From Mycoplana rhizolycopersici (GTDB taxonomy: Bacteria; Pseudomonadota; Alphaproteobacteria; Rhizobiales; Rhizobiaceae), in contig NZ_JABXYK010000004.1 in the NCBI RefSeq assembly GCF_013378445.1, positions 310,001 through 374,000 on the forward strand: DNA of 64,000 nt, given 5' to 3'. This document shows, piece after piece, positions 7,995 to 16,258 of the stretch. The notes beneath the pieces were generated by a model, which had not been told where the DNA came from, ran no database searches, and saw nothing but the letters and a program-made list of their open reading frames with translations. The position numbers and the translations under genes were made by a program. Position 1 is the stretch's first letter; every line of letters starts with the position of its first letter.

Positions 7995-8896
7995 AGCCGG
8001 TTCTGATCACCGGCGGCGGTGGCTTCCTTGGCGGCTGGATCGTCCGGGCGCTCGCGCAGTCGGGCCATCCGGCGCGGATATTCGACCGTTCTTCCGATCG
8101 GCGCGTGCTGCGCGAGATCGCCGGTGCCGAAGCGGACCGGGTCGAGTGGGTCGAAGGCGACGTCACGGATGCCGCCGCGGTCGGTGAAGCGGCGCGCGGC
8201 TGTTCTTCCATCATTCATCTGGCCGCATTGCTGACGCCCGCCTGCAAGGCCAATCCGGCACGGGGGGCAACTGTCAACGTCATCGGCACGCTCAATGTCT
8301 TCGAGGCGGCAAAAGCCAATGGAATTGACCGCGTCGCCTATGCGAGCAGTGCTGCGGTATTCGGTCCGGACGATGGGGGCAGCCCGTTGCCTGTCACGCT
8401 CTATGGCGCCTTCAAGCTGGCATGCGAGGGCGTGGGCCGCGCCTATTGGCTGGACGAGGGGATCGCAAGCGTCGGGCTGCGTCCGACTGTCGTTTATGGT
8501 CCCGGACGCGAGGTCGGCCTGACCGCCGGTCCGACCATCGCCTGCCGTGAAGCGGTTGCGGGCCGTCCCTACACGATCGGCTATTCCGGAAGGCAGGATC
8601 TGGTCTTCGTCGCCGATGCCGCCGCCGCTTTCGCTGCCGCCGCCATCAGGCCTTTCGACGGCGCGCACGCCTTTTCTCTCACGGGAGGCACCGCAGACGT
8701 TTCCGAGGTCATCGAGGTCATTCGTAGCGAGATTCCGTCGGCGTCCATCGACTTCGCCGGTCCGAACGTTCCCATGGCTGCGGAAATCGCCGAGACGCCC
8801 TATGACGGTCTGCTCGGGCCGATGCCCCGGACGTTGTTGCAGGATGGCATCGCCCGGACGCTCGCGCACTATCGCGCGCTGTCGGAGGCCGCGTGA
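7991..8896 (+). CDS. NAD-dependent epimerase/dehydratase (extended SDR)
   Basis: 301 residues. The N-terminal Rossmann motif is TGGGGFLGG. Asp-Val of the substrate strand lies in EGDVTD, the Ser region is YASSAAVFG, and the catalytic pair is Tyr-x3-Lys in YGAFKLACE. This is the NAD-dependent epimerase family acting on sugars, nucleotide sugars or hydroxy-ketones such as erythronate/apionate-type acids. The start ATG overlaps the stop of the 7296 gene. The 3' end overlaps the 3' end of the convergent TetR gene by 28 bases. The context is catabolic, not nucleotide-sugar synthesis, so a free sugar acid is the more likely substrate (inference). Confidence 0.85.
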   Translation: MKPVLITGGGGFLGGWIVRALAQSGHPARIFDRSSDRRVLREIAGAEADRVEWVEGDVTDAAAVGEAARGCSSIIHLAALLTPACKANPARGATVNVIGTLNVFEAAKANGIDRVAYASSAAVFGPDDGGSPLPVTLYGAFKLACEGVGRAYWLDEGIASVGLRPTVVYGPGREVGLTAGPTIACREAVAGRPYTIGYSGRQDLVFVADAAAAFAAAAIRPFDGAHAFSLTGGTADVSEVIEVIRSEIPSASIDFAGPNVPMAAEIAETPYDGLLGPMPRTLLQDGIARTLAHYRALSEAA

Positions 8897-9570
8897 TGCC
8901 GATCCGACCGGACGAACCGCAGGACCATGTCGGTCATCGTTTCGAGGCGCTTTTCTATGGCTTCGTCGGTCGTGAGATCGCGACCGAAGAGCACGGCCAG
9001 GGTGTGCTGGTTGGAGATGTAGGTAAAGCCGAGCGCGGAAATCGAGATGTAGAGGTCGAGCGGGTCTATGCCCTCGCGGAAGATGCCCTCCGCAACGCCC
9101 CGGTCGAGAATCGCCTTGATCCTGTCGAGGATCGATCGGTTGAGCGTGGTCATGTCTCCGGCTGCCCGAAGGTGAACAGCTCGATGGAGGTTCTCGGTAT
9201 TGATCATCCGCACGAAGGCGGGATTGTCGACATAGTAGCGGAATGTGAAGGCGACGAGCGTGCGGATGGCGGCTTCGGGGGCCGAGAGGTCGAGCTCCAG
9301 TTCGTTCTCCGCTCCCCGGATGCCGGCATAGATATCCTGCAGGGCGGCCAGGTAGAGGTCGTCCTTGTTTCCGAAATAATGGTAGAGCATGGCCTTGTTG
9401 GTGTTGGCACGCTCGGCAATCCTGTCGACCCGCGCCCCGCCTATCCCATAGGTGGAAAACTCAACGATGGCCGAATCGAGCAGCGCGCTCCGGCGGCGCT
9501 TCGGCGCCCGCTCGCCGCTGCCCGGATTGCCCGTTGCGTTTTCACTGTTGTCGCTCGCCATCGTCGCCAT
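8869..9570 (-). CDS. TetR-family transcriptional regulator
   Basis: The regulator has an N-terminal HTH: ALLDSAIVEFSTYGIGGARV followed by DRIAERANTNKAMLYHYFGN, the canonical TetR recognition helix ending YHYFGNKDDLY. The C-terminal ligand domain runs to the end. The start MATMASDN at 9570 is chosen because GGGG lies just upstream. MNSGG at 9606 and an even longer frame to 9672 are open but have no ribosome site. It is divergent from the ABC-transporter operon, and the perfect palindrome at 9667-9682 lies between them, so it is most likely its local repressor, released by a pathway metabolite. Confidence 0.88.
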   Translation of the reverse strand: MATMASDNSENATGNPGSGERAPKRRRSALLDSAIVEFSTYGIGGARVDRIAERANTNKAMLYHYFGNKDDLYLAALQDIYAGIRGAENELELDLSAPEAAIRTLVAFTFRYYVDNPAFVRMINTENLHRAVHLRAAGDMTTLNRSILDRIKAILDRGVAEGIFREGIDPLDLYISISALGFTYISNQHTLAVLFGRDLTTDEAIEKRLETMTDMVLRFVRSDRHHAASDSAR

Positions 9571-9658
9571 TCCCCACGTCGGCTGGTTCTGCCCACCGCT
9601 GTTCATAGCGCGAATTCGCGCTGCATGAACCGTCTGCCGATGACTTATAGAACAATAA

Positions 9659-9687
9659 TTGACATCAACCAACTAGTTGGTTAACTG
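9659..9687 (+). promoter_or_regulatory. Promoter with perfect 16-bp TetR operator candidate
   Basis: TTGACA at 9659-9664 and TAACTG at 9682-9687 are 17 bases apart, a plausible sigma-70 pair reading toward the solute-binding gene. The spacer is filled by AACCAACTAGTTGGTT (9667-9682), a perfect 16-bp palindrome. This is a standard repressor position and fits the divergent TetR gene. Confidence 0.65.
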
Positions 9688-9789
9688 TAATCGAGTTGTT
9701 TGAAATGGAGCTGACGATGGTGGAGTTGTCGTCCTTTCAAAGGCTTGGTCGGAGGAAATGAAATAGATCAGCAACCCAGCGGAGGAGTT

Positions 9790-10617
9790 ATGGGTATGTT
9801 TTCAGTTCGTGCAGCAGCTTTTGCCCTGATGGCGGGATTGGGTCTCGCAGGCATCTCGTCTTCGGCGAATGCTCAGACCCTGGAAAGCATCAAGGATGCC
9901 GGCGTCGTGCGCATCGGCGTCATGGGCGAGCAGGCGCCCTGGGGGTCCATCGATGCGAGTGGCCAGAACATCGGCTACGACGTCGATGTCGGGCGCCTGA
10001 TCGGCGAGGAACTCGGGGTCAAGGTGGAGTTCGTGCCGAACGCGGTCGCCGCGCGCATTCCAAATCTGGTGACCGGGAAGGTCGATCTTCAGATGGCCGT
10101 GATGGGCATGTATCCCGATCGCGCCAAGGTGGTGCAGTTCTCCAAGCCCTATGCCGGCCTGAAGATCATTCTTCTGTCGAGCCAGAAGAACAAGATCGAA
10201 ACGATCGAGGACGCTCGCGATCTGCAGATCGGCGTGCCGCGCGGCGCCGCCCAGGACAAGTCGATCACGACCCTTCTCGGCGACGTTCCCAATATCCGCC
10301 GCTTCGATGACGACAGTTCGACGATGCAGGCGCTGGTCTCGGGGCAGGTCGATGCCATCGGCGGCAACACCACCTACAAGATCAACCTCGACAAGGCCGC
10401 CCCGGGCAATGACTTCGAGCAGAAGCTGGTGTTCAACGAGCAGTGGATGGGTATCTGCTCGAAGCTCGGCGACAAGGAAATGAACGACTGGCTGAACAGC
10501 TTCATCGACAAGATCAAGGCCGACGGCCGGCTGGAAGCCATCAACAAGAAGTATCTCGACGCGTCCATGCCGCAGTTTCCCGAGAAGCTCGAAGGCGTAC
10601 CCTTCACGGTGCAGTAA
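9790..10617 (+). CDS. ABC transporter substrate-binding protein, polar amino-acid type (family 3)
   Basis: A 275-residue periplasmic binding protein. It has a signal peptide (hydrophobic stretch about residues 8-22) with cleavage near SANAQ. Family 3 features follow: the opening LESIKDAGVVRIGV, the first-lobe strand YDVDVGRLIGEELGV, and MYPDRAKVVQFSKPY, a usual position for PAAT proteins. The ATG at 9790 lies directly behind GGAGGAGTT, giving a tight but strong start. It is the first gene of the operon and is followed by a hairpin and then the enzymes and the two permeases and ATPase it serves. The ligand could be an amino acid, an amino-sugar acid or another small polar acid. Confidence 0.9.
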   Translation: MGMFSVRAAAFALMAGLGLAGISSSANAQTLESIKDAGVVRIGVMGEQAPWGSIDASGQNIGYDVDVGRLIGEELGVKVEFVPNAVAARIPNLVTGKVDLQMAVMGMYPDRAKVVQFSKPYAGLKIILLSSQKNKIETIEDARDLQIGVPRGAAQDKSITTLLGDVPNIRRFDDDSSTMQALVSGQVDAIGGNTTYKINLDKAAPGNDFEQKLVFNEQWMGICSKLGDKEMNDWLNSFIDKIKADGRLEAINKKYLDASMPQFPEKLEGVPFTVQ

Positions 10618-10657
10618 GCGCGTAATCGCCCACACAATACCACCACAGGAATAGGCG

Positions 10658-10676
10658 CGGCCGCACGTTGCGGCCG
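10658..10676 (+). other. Stem-loop after the binding-protein gene
   Basis: CGGCCGCA-CGT-TGCGGCCG is a perfect 8-bp stem with a 3-base loop between the binding-protein and AroQ-like genes, with no T-run. Such hairpins behind binding-protein genes commonly protect the upstream mRNA or partly block read-through, giving more binding protein than permease. Confidence 0.5.
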
Positions 10677-10708
10677 ACGCTCTACCATTGCCCTTGGGAG
10701 GAAAGGCA

Positions 10709-11143
10709 TTGCGAACAATATTCATCCTGAACGGCCCCAACCTCAATCTGCTGGGGCAGCGCGAGCCCGAAATCTACGGCCGCACGACGCTCGACGAAAT
10801 TCGCGGCTGGTGCGAGGGCGATGCGAAAGAACTGAACGTCGCCATCGATTTCCGGCAGTCGAATTTCGAAGGCGAGATCATCGAGGCCGTTCACGCGGCG
10901 CGGACGCAAGCGGCCGGCATCATCATCAATCCGGCAGGCTACACCTTTACGTCGATTGCCATTCTCGACGCATTGAAGATGTTCAACGGCCCGAAGATCG
11001 AGCTGCATATCTCGAACGTGCATCAGCGCGAGGAAATCTACCACAAGTCGCTCGTCTCGAAGACCGCGACCGCCGTCATGGCCGGATTTGGCGCCTACGG
11101 CTACAGGCTTGCCCTCAGGGCCATGGCGGAGATGACGAAATGA
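10709..11143 (+). CDS. aroQ: Divergent type II 3-dehydroquinate dehydratase (AroQ)-like protein
   Basis: A 144-residue flavodoxin-like dehydratase, normal AroQ length, from a TTG start behind GGGAGGAAA. The fold motifs are clear: FILNGPNLNLLGQREPEIYG, INPAGY, and ELHISNVHQREE. Compared with the M. tuberculosis enzyme, the catalytic Arg (18), Tyr (23), Asn (74), His (100), Arg (107) and Asp (87) are kept. The His of the THTS motif is Phe80, the Glu equivalent to Glu92 is Met91, and the Arg equivalent to Arg112 is Tyr111. These three contribute to substrate recognition in true AroQ. The gene overlaps the next dehydrogenase by 4 bases. It is probably a catabolic dehydratase on a related cyclic or sugar-acid substrate, not the shikimate-pathway enzyme (inference). 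Confidence 0.82.
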   Translation: MRTIFILNGPNLNLLGQREPEIYGRTTLDEIRGWCEGDAKELNVAIDFRQSNFEGEIIEAVHAARTQAAGIIINPAGYTFTSIAILDALKMFNGPKIELHISNVHQREEIYHKSLVSKTATAVMAGFGAYGYRLALRAMAEMTK

Positions 11144-12201
11144 TAAGAATAGCGTTGTTGGGCGCCGGTTTGATCGGTCGGGAGCATGCCGAGCTCCTTT
11201 CATCCCACCCCGAGGTCGAAATTGCAGCTGTGTGCGATCCCTCGCCGGAAGCCGCATCCCTTGCCGAGCGCCTTTCGGTGCCGCATCGTACCGATTATCT
11301 TGCGATGCTGGACGAGATCAGGCCTGACGGGGCGATCGTCGCCCTGCCGAACCAGCTTCATGCGCCGGCTGCCATAGCCTGTATCGAGCGCGGCGTGGCC
11401 TGCCTGATCGAGAAGCCCATCGCCGAGAGCGTTGGCGCGGCCGCTCAGATCTGCGCGGCGGCAGAACGCCATAATGTGCCGGTTCTGGTCGGGCATCAGC
11501 GTCGCCACAGTCCGGATATCCGAGCCGCCAAGCAGGCGATCGAGAGTGGCGCCCTGGGCAGGCTCGTCGGCGTCAACGGCATGACGATGTTCGACAAGCC
11601 CACCGAGTATTTCAACATGGAGTGGCGTCGCAAGGCGGGTGGGGGCGTGCTCCTCATCAATCTCATCCACGACATCGACGTGTTGCGTTACCTCGTGGGC
11701 GAGATCGAGAGCATCCGTGCATTCACGTCGAATGCGCAGCGTGGCTTCGAGGTCGAGGACACCGCCAGCATCTCGATCCGCTTCGTCAACGGTGCCCTCG
11801 GCACCTTTCTGATCTCTGACAACGCCGTCAGCCCCTGGGCGTGGGAATACACGTCAGGCCAGGCCCTCTATCATCCCGCCCAGCCCGGACCGTCTCTGTT
11901 TCTCGCAGGCAGCAAGGGCGCCCTTTCGGTCTCCGACCTCTACCTTTGGCGGCATGCCAACGAGGGCGAGCACTGGCAGCATCCGCTCGTGCGTGAATAC
12001 CGCGGTGCGCCCGGATTGCCGACCTATCTGGCCCAGCTCAATCACTTCCTCGCCGTGATCAGGCGGGAGGAGCAGCCCCTGATCTCCGCGACAGATGGCA
12101 GGGCCACACTGGCCGCCACGCTGGCCGTCGCGCGCGCGGCAGCGGAGGACCGGACCGTCACGCTTTCGGAGATGCTCGAAGAAGACGGAACGGAGAGATG
12201 A
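11140..12201 (+). CDS. Gfo/Idh/MocA-family oxidoreductase
   Basis: 353 residues, usual length. The N-terminal Rossmann domain opens IRIALLGAGLIGREHA, and the family signature EKPIAES (Lys of EKP) lies near residue 95. The C-terminal alpha/beta domain contains GGGVLLINLIHDIDVLRYL, whose Asp-x3-His-type residues form part of the active site. Such enzymes oxidise a secondary hydroxyl of sugars, inositols or cyclic polyols with NAD(P). The ATG at 11140 overlaps the AroQ-like stop, and its own stop overlaps the next start, so translation is coupled. Together with the AroQ-like enzyme it suggests oxidation followed by beta-elimination. Confidence 0.88.
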   Translation: MIRIALLGAGLIGREHAELLSSHPEVEIAAVCDPSPEAASLAERLSVPHRTDYLAMLDEIRPDGAIVALPNQLHAPAAIACIERGVACLIEKPIAESVGAAAQICAAAERHNVPVLVGHQRRHSPDIRAAKQAIESGALGRLVGVNGMTMFDKPTEYFNMEWRRKAGGGVLLINLIHDIDVLRYLVGEIESIRAFTSNAQRGFEVEDTASISIRFVNGALGTFLISDNAVSPWAWEYTSGQALYHPAQPGPSLFLAGSKGALSVSDLYLWRHANEGEHWQHPLVREYRGAPGLPTYLAQLNHFLAVIRREEQPLISATDGRATLAATLAVARAAAEDRTVTLSEMLEEDGTER

Positions 12202-13025
12202 CCAGAGAACTTTCCCTGTCCTTCCTGACGTGTCTCGGGATCGGTCCGGAAGAAGCCGTGCGCGTCGCTGCCGAAACGGGATACGAGCATGTGGGGCTGC
12301 GGCTGCTGCCGGCAGCCCCCGGCGGCATCGCTTTTCCCCTGATGGGCGATCCGGCGCGCGTTCGCGATCTTCGCACGCTGATGGCCGACCTCGGCGTGAG
12401 CGTGTTCGATGTCGAGATGATCCGCATCGCGCCTGATTTCCAGGCGACGGACTATCTGTCGTTCCTCGATTGCGCCGGACGGCTCGGAGCGCGCGCCATA
12501 CTCGTCGCCGGCGACGATCCGGACGAAGGGCGGCTGACCGCTTCCTTCGCAGCGCTCTGCGAAGCCGCTGCACCGTTCGGCCTGTCGATGGATCTCGAAT
12601 TCATGCCGCAGTCGGAGTTGCACGACCTGGCCGCGGCGCTGCGCGTCCTCAAGGCTGCGGACCAGCCGAACCAGGGAGTCATCGTCGATGCGTTGCACGT
12701 ATCGCGGTCGCGGACGCCTGCGGATCTGATCGCAAACATTCCTGAGCAGTGGATGCACTATGCGCAGATCTGCGACGGTCCGGCGGACATTCCGGATACC
12801 CGCGAGGCGCTGAATTTCGCCGCGCGCCACGAGCGGTTCCTGCCCGGTGACGGGGCGATCGACCTCGCGGCCATATTTGCGGCTCTGCCGGGTGGACTGC
12901 CGGTCGCCGTGGAGGTTCCCAATGACAGGCAGGCAGCCGGTCTCTCGCCCGCTGAATGGGCGCTGCGCGCCAGAGATGCGACCCTGGCAGTGCTTGAAAC
13001 AATCGATGGAAGGAGCCAGGCATGA
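12198..13025 (+). CDS. TIM-barrel sugar isomerase/dehydratase-like protein (AP-endonuclease-2 fold)
   Basis: 275 residues, paralogue of the protein at 5566-6390. Expected metal-binding strands are present: MDLEFMPQ (Glu), IVDALHVSRSR (Asp, His) and VAVEVPND (Glu). The family includes hydroxypyruvate isomerase, inosose dehydratase and the AsbF/QuiC type of 3-dehydroshikimate dehydratase. It starts with ATGA overlap behind the Gfo/Idh/MocA gene and ends overlapping the aldo/keto reductase start. In this operon it may follow the AroQ-like step, as dehydroshikimate dehydratase follows dehydroquinase in quinate catabolism. This is an analogy, not a demonstrated role. Confidence 0.82.
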   Translation: MTRELSLSFLTCLGIGPEEAVRVAAETGYEHVGLRLLPAAPGGIAFPLMGDPARVRDLRTLMADLGVSVFDVEMIRIAPDFQATDYLSFLDCAGRLGARAILVAGDDPDEGRLTASFAALCEAAAPFGLSMDLEFMPQSELHDLAAALRVLKAADQPNQGVIVDALHVSRSRTPADLIANIPEQWMHYAQICDGPADIPDTREALNFAARHERFLPGDGAIDLAAIFAALPGGLPVAVEVPNDRQAAGLSPAEWALRARDATLAVLETIDGRSQA

Positions 13026-13852
13026 GTTCACAGGCCACCAAGATCATTCGCGGCGAGACCATCCCCGCGCTCGGGCTCGGGACGTTCGAACTAACCGGAC
13101 CGGAGGGCGAGACGGCTATTCGAACCGCCATCGAACTCGGCTACCGGCAGATCGACACCGCGATCAGGTACGGCAACGAGGCCGAGGTCGGCCGGGCGAT
13201 CCGTGCATCGGGCGTGCCGCGCAACGAGCTGTTTGTCACCACGAAGATTTGGTTCAACGACCTTGCGCCCGAGAACGTCGCCCGCCGCGTCGGGGAAAGT
13301 CTCGAGCGGCTCGGCTTTGATCAGGTGGATCTCCTGCTCGTGCACTGGCCGACGCGCGAGGTTCCACTCGGCGAGACGCTTGCCGCTTTCGCGGAGGAGA
13401 AGGCGAACGGGCGTACGCGCCTGATTGGCGTCAGCAACTTCACCGTCGCCCTGCTCGACGAGGCGCTCGACGTCCACAAGGCCGACCTCTTCTGCAACCA
13501 GGTGGAGTACCATCCCTTCCTGTCGCAGCCGAAACTCCTGGCGCGTATGCGTCGGGCGGACATGCTTCTGAACGCCTACCAGCCGATCGCCCGCGGCAAG
13601 GTATTCAAGTCCGATCTGCTCAATGAGATCGGCCGCAAATATGGAAAAAGCGCGGGCCAAGTGACGCTGCGCTGGCTGGTGCAGCAGGACCATGTCGGAG
13701 CAATCCCGCGCTCCTCGCGTCCAGAAAACATGCGCGCCAACCTGGACATCTTCGATTTCGAACTCTCGGGCGAGGATATGGCTGCGATCCACGGGCTTGC
13801 CCGCGGTGAGCGCTATTCCAACTTCGACTGGGCGCCGGATTGGGACCAATGA
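13022..13852 (+). CDS. Aldo/keto reductase
   Basis: A 276-residue AKR of the short 2,5-diketo-D-gluconate-reductase type. The catalytic tetrad is present: Asp45 and Tyr50 in QIDTAIRYGNE, Lys75 in VTTKIWF, His108 in LLVHWP. The family stretch LIGVSNF and the cofactor loop IPRSSRPENM also fit. The start overlaps the stop of the TIM-barrel gene by 4 bases. It completes a run of four coupled enzymes between the binding protein and the permeases. Probable substrate: a keto or aldehyde intermediate of the same pathway. Confidence 0.9.
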   Translation: MSSQATKIIRGETIPALGLGTFELTGPEGETAIRTAIELGYRQIDTAIRYGNEAEVGRAIRASGVPRNELFVTTKIWFNDLAPENVARRVGESLERLGFDQVDLLLVHWPTREVPLGETLAAFAEEKANGRTRLIGVSNFTVALLDEALDVHKADLFCNQVEYHPFLSQPKLLARMRRADMLLNAYQPIARGKVFKSDLLNEIGRKYGKSAGQVTLRWLVQQDHVGAIPRSSRPENMRANLDIFDFELSGEDMAAIHGLARGERYSNFDWAPDWDQ

Positions 13853-13880
13853 AGACATCCAACAACAACGGGGGGAGACC

Positions 13881-14543
13881 ATGACACTCGATTTCAGTGT
13901 GGTGACCGACGCCTGGCAGTCCCTGCTGTTCGGGACGCTCGGCACCTTGTTCCTTGCCTTTTCCGGCATGCTCATCGCCATGTTTATCGGCATCGCGGGT
14001 GTCGTCATCCTCAGAATGCAGATGTGGCTGCCGTCACTGCTCGTGACCGCCTTTGTGGAAATCGTGCGCAACACGCCGTTCCTGGTGCAGATCTTCTTCG
14101 TCTTCTTCGCATTGCCGCTCGCCGGCATCCGGCTCAATCCGACGATGACGGCTGTGATCGCACTTGGTGTCAACGGCGGCGCCTATGCCATCGAGATCAT
14201 CCGCGGCGGTGTGGAGAGCATTCCGAAGGGCCAGACGGAAGCCGGGCTGGCGCTCGGCCTGCACAAGCACGAGGTCTTCCGGCTGATCGTGCTGACGCCG
14301 GCATTGCGTGCGATTTATCCTTCGCTGTCCAGCCAGTTCATCCTGCTCACGCTGACGACGGCCATCTGCACCTCGATCTCGGCCTATGAACTGACATCGG
14401 TCGGGCAGCGGATCGAGGCCGAAACATTCCGAAGCTTCGAGGTCTACTTCACGCTGACCGGCATCTATCTGGTGATTTCGCTGGTCACCATGTGGTGCCT
14501 TGCCGCCATAGGCCGCTGGGCCTTCAGCTATCCGCAACGGTGA
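13881..14543 (+). CDS. ABC transporter permease, polar amino-acid type
   Basis: A 220-residue inner-membrane permease of the HisM/GlnP type with about five hydrophobic helices. The cytoplasmic EAA loop that contacts the ATPase reads GVESIPKGQTEAGLALGL. The family motif FVEIVRNTPFLVQIFF is complete. The ATG at 13881 follows GGGGGGAGACC. Upstream codons in the same frame overlap the aldo/keto reductase and are not coding. It forms a heterodimer with the next permease. Confidence 0.92.
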   Translation: MTLDFSVVTDAWQSLLFGTLGTLFLAFSGMLIAMFIGIAGVVILRMQMWLPSLLVTAFVEIVRNTPFLVQIFFVFFALPLAGIRLNPTMTAVIALGVNGGAYAIEIIRGGVESIPKGQTEAGLALGLHKHEVFRLIVLTPALRAIYPSLSSQFILLTLTTAICTSISAYELTSVGQRIEAETFRSFEVYFTLTGIYLVISLVTMWCLAAIGRWAFSYPQR

Positions 14544-14553
14544 GGAGGGCGAC

Positions 14554-15198
14554 ATGGGAATTCAGGAATTTACCTATCTGCTGCAGGGTCTGGCCTGGAC
14601 GCTGTTTCTGACCGCTATCGGATTTGCGGGCGGGATCTTCTTCGGCCTGGTGGTCGCGCTGATGCGCGTTTCACCGTCGGCCTGGCTGCGTGTGCCGGCG
14701 ATCTGCTGGATCGGTCTTTTTCAGGGAACGCCGCTTCTCATGCAGCTTTTCGTCGCCTATTTCGGGTTGCCATTGATCGGCTTCGATCTTCCCGCCTGGG
14801 GTGCCGTATCCGTCGCCCTGACGGCTCATGCTTCGGCGTTTCTGGGCGAAATCTGGCGCGGCGCCATTCAGGCCGTTCCAAAGGGGCAGAGCGAGGCGGC
14901 CCAGGCGCTGGGCCTTCACGGGTTCAGCCGCATGTTCGACGTCGTCTTGCCGCAGGCCTTCAAGCTCTCGCTGCCAGCGACGGTCGGTTTTCTGGTGCAA
15001 TTGCTGAAAGGGACGTCGCTGGCCGCGATCGTCGGCTTCATCGAGCTCGCCCGCGCAGGCACCATCGTATCCAATCAGATCTACAGGCCGCTGCTCGTGT
15101 TCGGCGTGGTCGGCGCGATGTATTTCGCGATGTGCTGGCCGCTGTCGCTGTGGGGGCGGACGCTCGAACGCCGCATGGCAGCCGGCCAGGCAAAGTAA
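14554..15198 (+). CDS. ABC transporter permease, polar amino-acid type
   Basis: A 214-residue partner permease of the HisQ/GlnP type. The signature WIGLFQGTPLLMQLF matches the conserved R/Q-GTP-L-QLF membrane entry. The EAA loop is AIQAVPKGQSEAAQALGL. It starts 10 bases behind the first permease, with GAGGAGGGCGAC as ribosome site, and is followed by the ATPase after 15 bases. Together with 9790, 13881 and 15214 it forms a full importer. Confidence 0.92.
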   Translation: MGIQEFTYLLQGLAWTLFLTAIGFAGGIFFGLVVALMRVSPSAWLRVPAICWIGLFQGTPLLMQLFVAYFGLPLIGFDLPAWGAVSVALTAHASAFLGEIWRGAIQAVPKGQSEAAQALGLHGFSRMFDVVLPQAFKLSLPATVGFLVQLLKGTSLAAIVGFIELARAGTIVSNQIYRPLLVFGVVGAMYFAMCWPLSLWGRTLERRMAAGQAK

Positions 15199-15213
15199 TA
15201 GGAGGAGAAAAAC

Positions 15214-15954
15214 GTGGCATCCATGATCGAAATGCAGCGCATCGAAAAGTATTACGGTGCCTTCCACGCGCTCAAGAATATCAATCTCACTGTTGCGAAG
15301 GGCGAGAAAATCGTGCTGTGCGGCCCTTCCGGGTCCGGAAAGTCCACGCTGATCCGCTGCATCAACCATCTCGAGACGATCAAGAGCGGGGAGATCGTCG
15401 TGGCCGGGCACCGTCTGAACGACAGCCAGAAGGCCGTCGATGCGGTCCGCCGTGAAGTCGGCATGGTCTTCCAGCAGTTCAATCTCTTTCCGCACAAGAC
15501 CGTGCTGGAAAACTGCATTCTGGCGCCGATGCGCGTTCGCAAGCTTTCCCGCAGCGAGGCTGAGGCGACGGCGCGCAAATATCTGGAACGGGTGAGGATC
15601 GGCGATCAGGCTGAAAAATATCCCGCTCAGCTTTCCGGCGGCCAGCAACAGCGTGTCGCCATTGCGCGGGCACTGTGCATGGAACCGAAGGCCATGCTGT
15701 TCGACGAGCCGACCTCGGCGCTCGATCCGGAAATGGTCAAGGAAGTTCTCGACACCATGGTTTCGCTGGCCCGCGACGGCATGACGATGATCTGCGTGAC
15801 GCATGAAATGGGCTTCGCGCGTCAGGTCGCCGACCGGGTGATCTTCATGGCCGACGGGCAGATCATCGAGGAAAACGATCCCGAGTCCTTCTTCCGCGCC
15901 CCCAAGCACGAGCGTACCCGCGCATTTCTCGGGGAGATTCTCGCGCATCACTGA
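15214..15954 (+). CDS. ABC transporter ATP-binding protein, polar amino-acid type
   Basis: A 246-residue ATPase of the HisP/GlnQ type. Walker [11 protein letters not shown]-loop [10 protein letters not shown], signature LSGGQQQR, Walker [14 protein letters not shown] and switch His in VTHEMGF are all intact. The start is GTG behind AGGAGGAGAAAAAC. An in-frame ATG lies three codons later. It ends the operon. No clear terminator follows. Confidence 0.94.
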   Translation: MASMIEMQRIEKYYGAFHALKNINLTVAKGEKIVLCGPSGSGKSTLIRCINHLETIKSGEIVVAGHRLNDSQKAVDAVRREVGMVFQQFNLFPHKTVLENCILAPMRVRKLSRSEAEATARKYLERVRIGDQAEKYPAQLSGGQQQRVAIARALCMEPKAMLFDEPTSALDPEMVKEVLDTMVSLARDGMTMICVTHEMGFARQVADRVIFMADGQIIEENDPESFFRAPKHERTRAFLGEILAHH

Positions 15955-16258
15955 AGGGGGCAGGGAAGCAGCCGCGTGCCATACACGTGCGTGCTTCGCC
16001 GCATGGCAATCGCTATGGGAGATTCACGCGCGGATGCCGTTGCCTGATGGTTCGATCGCACTTACACTCCTGCCGTGTATAGCTTGAGTTGCGCGCATCG
16101 CGACGCGTCGAAGGGCTGTATCGATCGAGATGTGGTCGCAGGGCTGGCGGCATGCAGACGTGCGCAATCGACGATTTCACCGGTCTGGTTGCGGTCGAAG
16201 GTTGGTCTGCTTTCGACGCTTGAATGCCGGTTTGGTCCCAATTGTCACGGAGCCTGGC
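15955..16258. other. 304-base gene-free spacer
   Basis: This separates the transporter operon from the polysaccharide locus. It shows no convincing reading frame with a ribosome site, no strong hairpin and no clear promoter, so the borders of both regions probably fall here. Confidence 0.4.

Noticed and set aside
10688-10708. The upstream TTG at 10688 as start of the AroQ-like protein
   Set aside because: Its codons include the GGGAGGAAA ribosome site itself. The TTG at 10709 is correctly spaced and matches the usual AroQ N-terminus.
10709-11143. Housekeeping shikimate-pathway role for the AroQ-like gene
   Set aside because: Three substrate-recognition residues are changed and the gene sits in a transporter/catabolic operon, so this role is less likely. 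It was not excluded, because another aroQ cannot be looked for outside the window.
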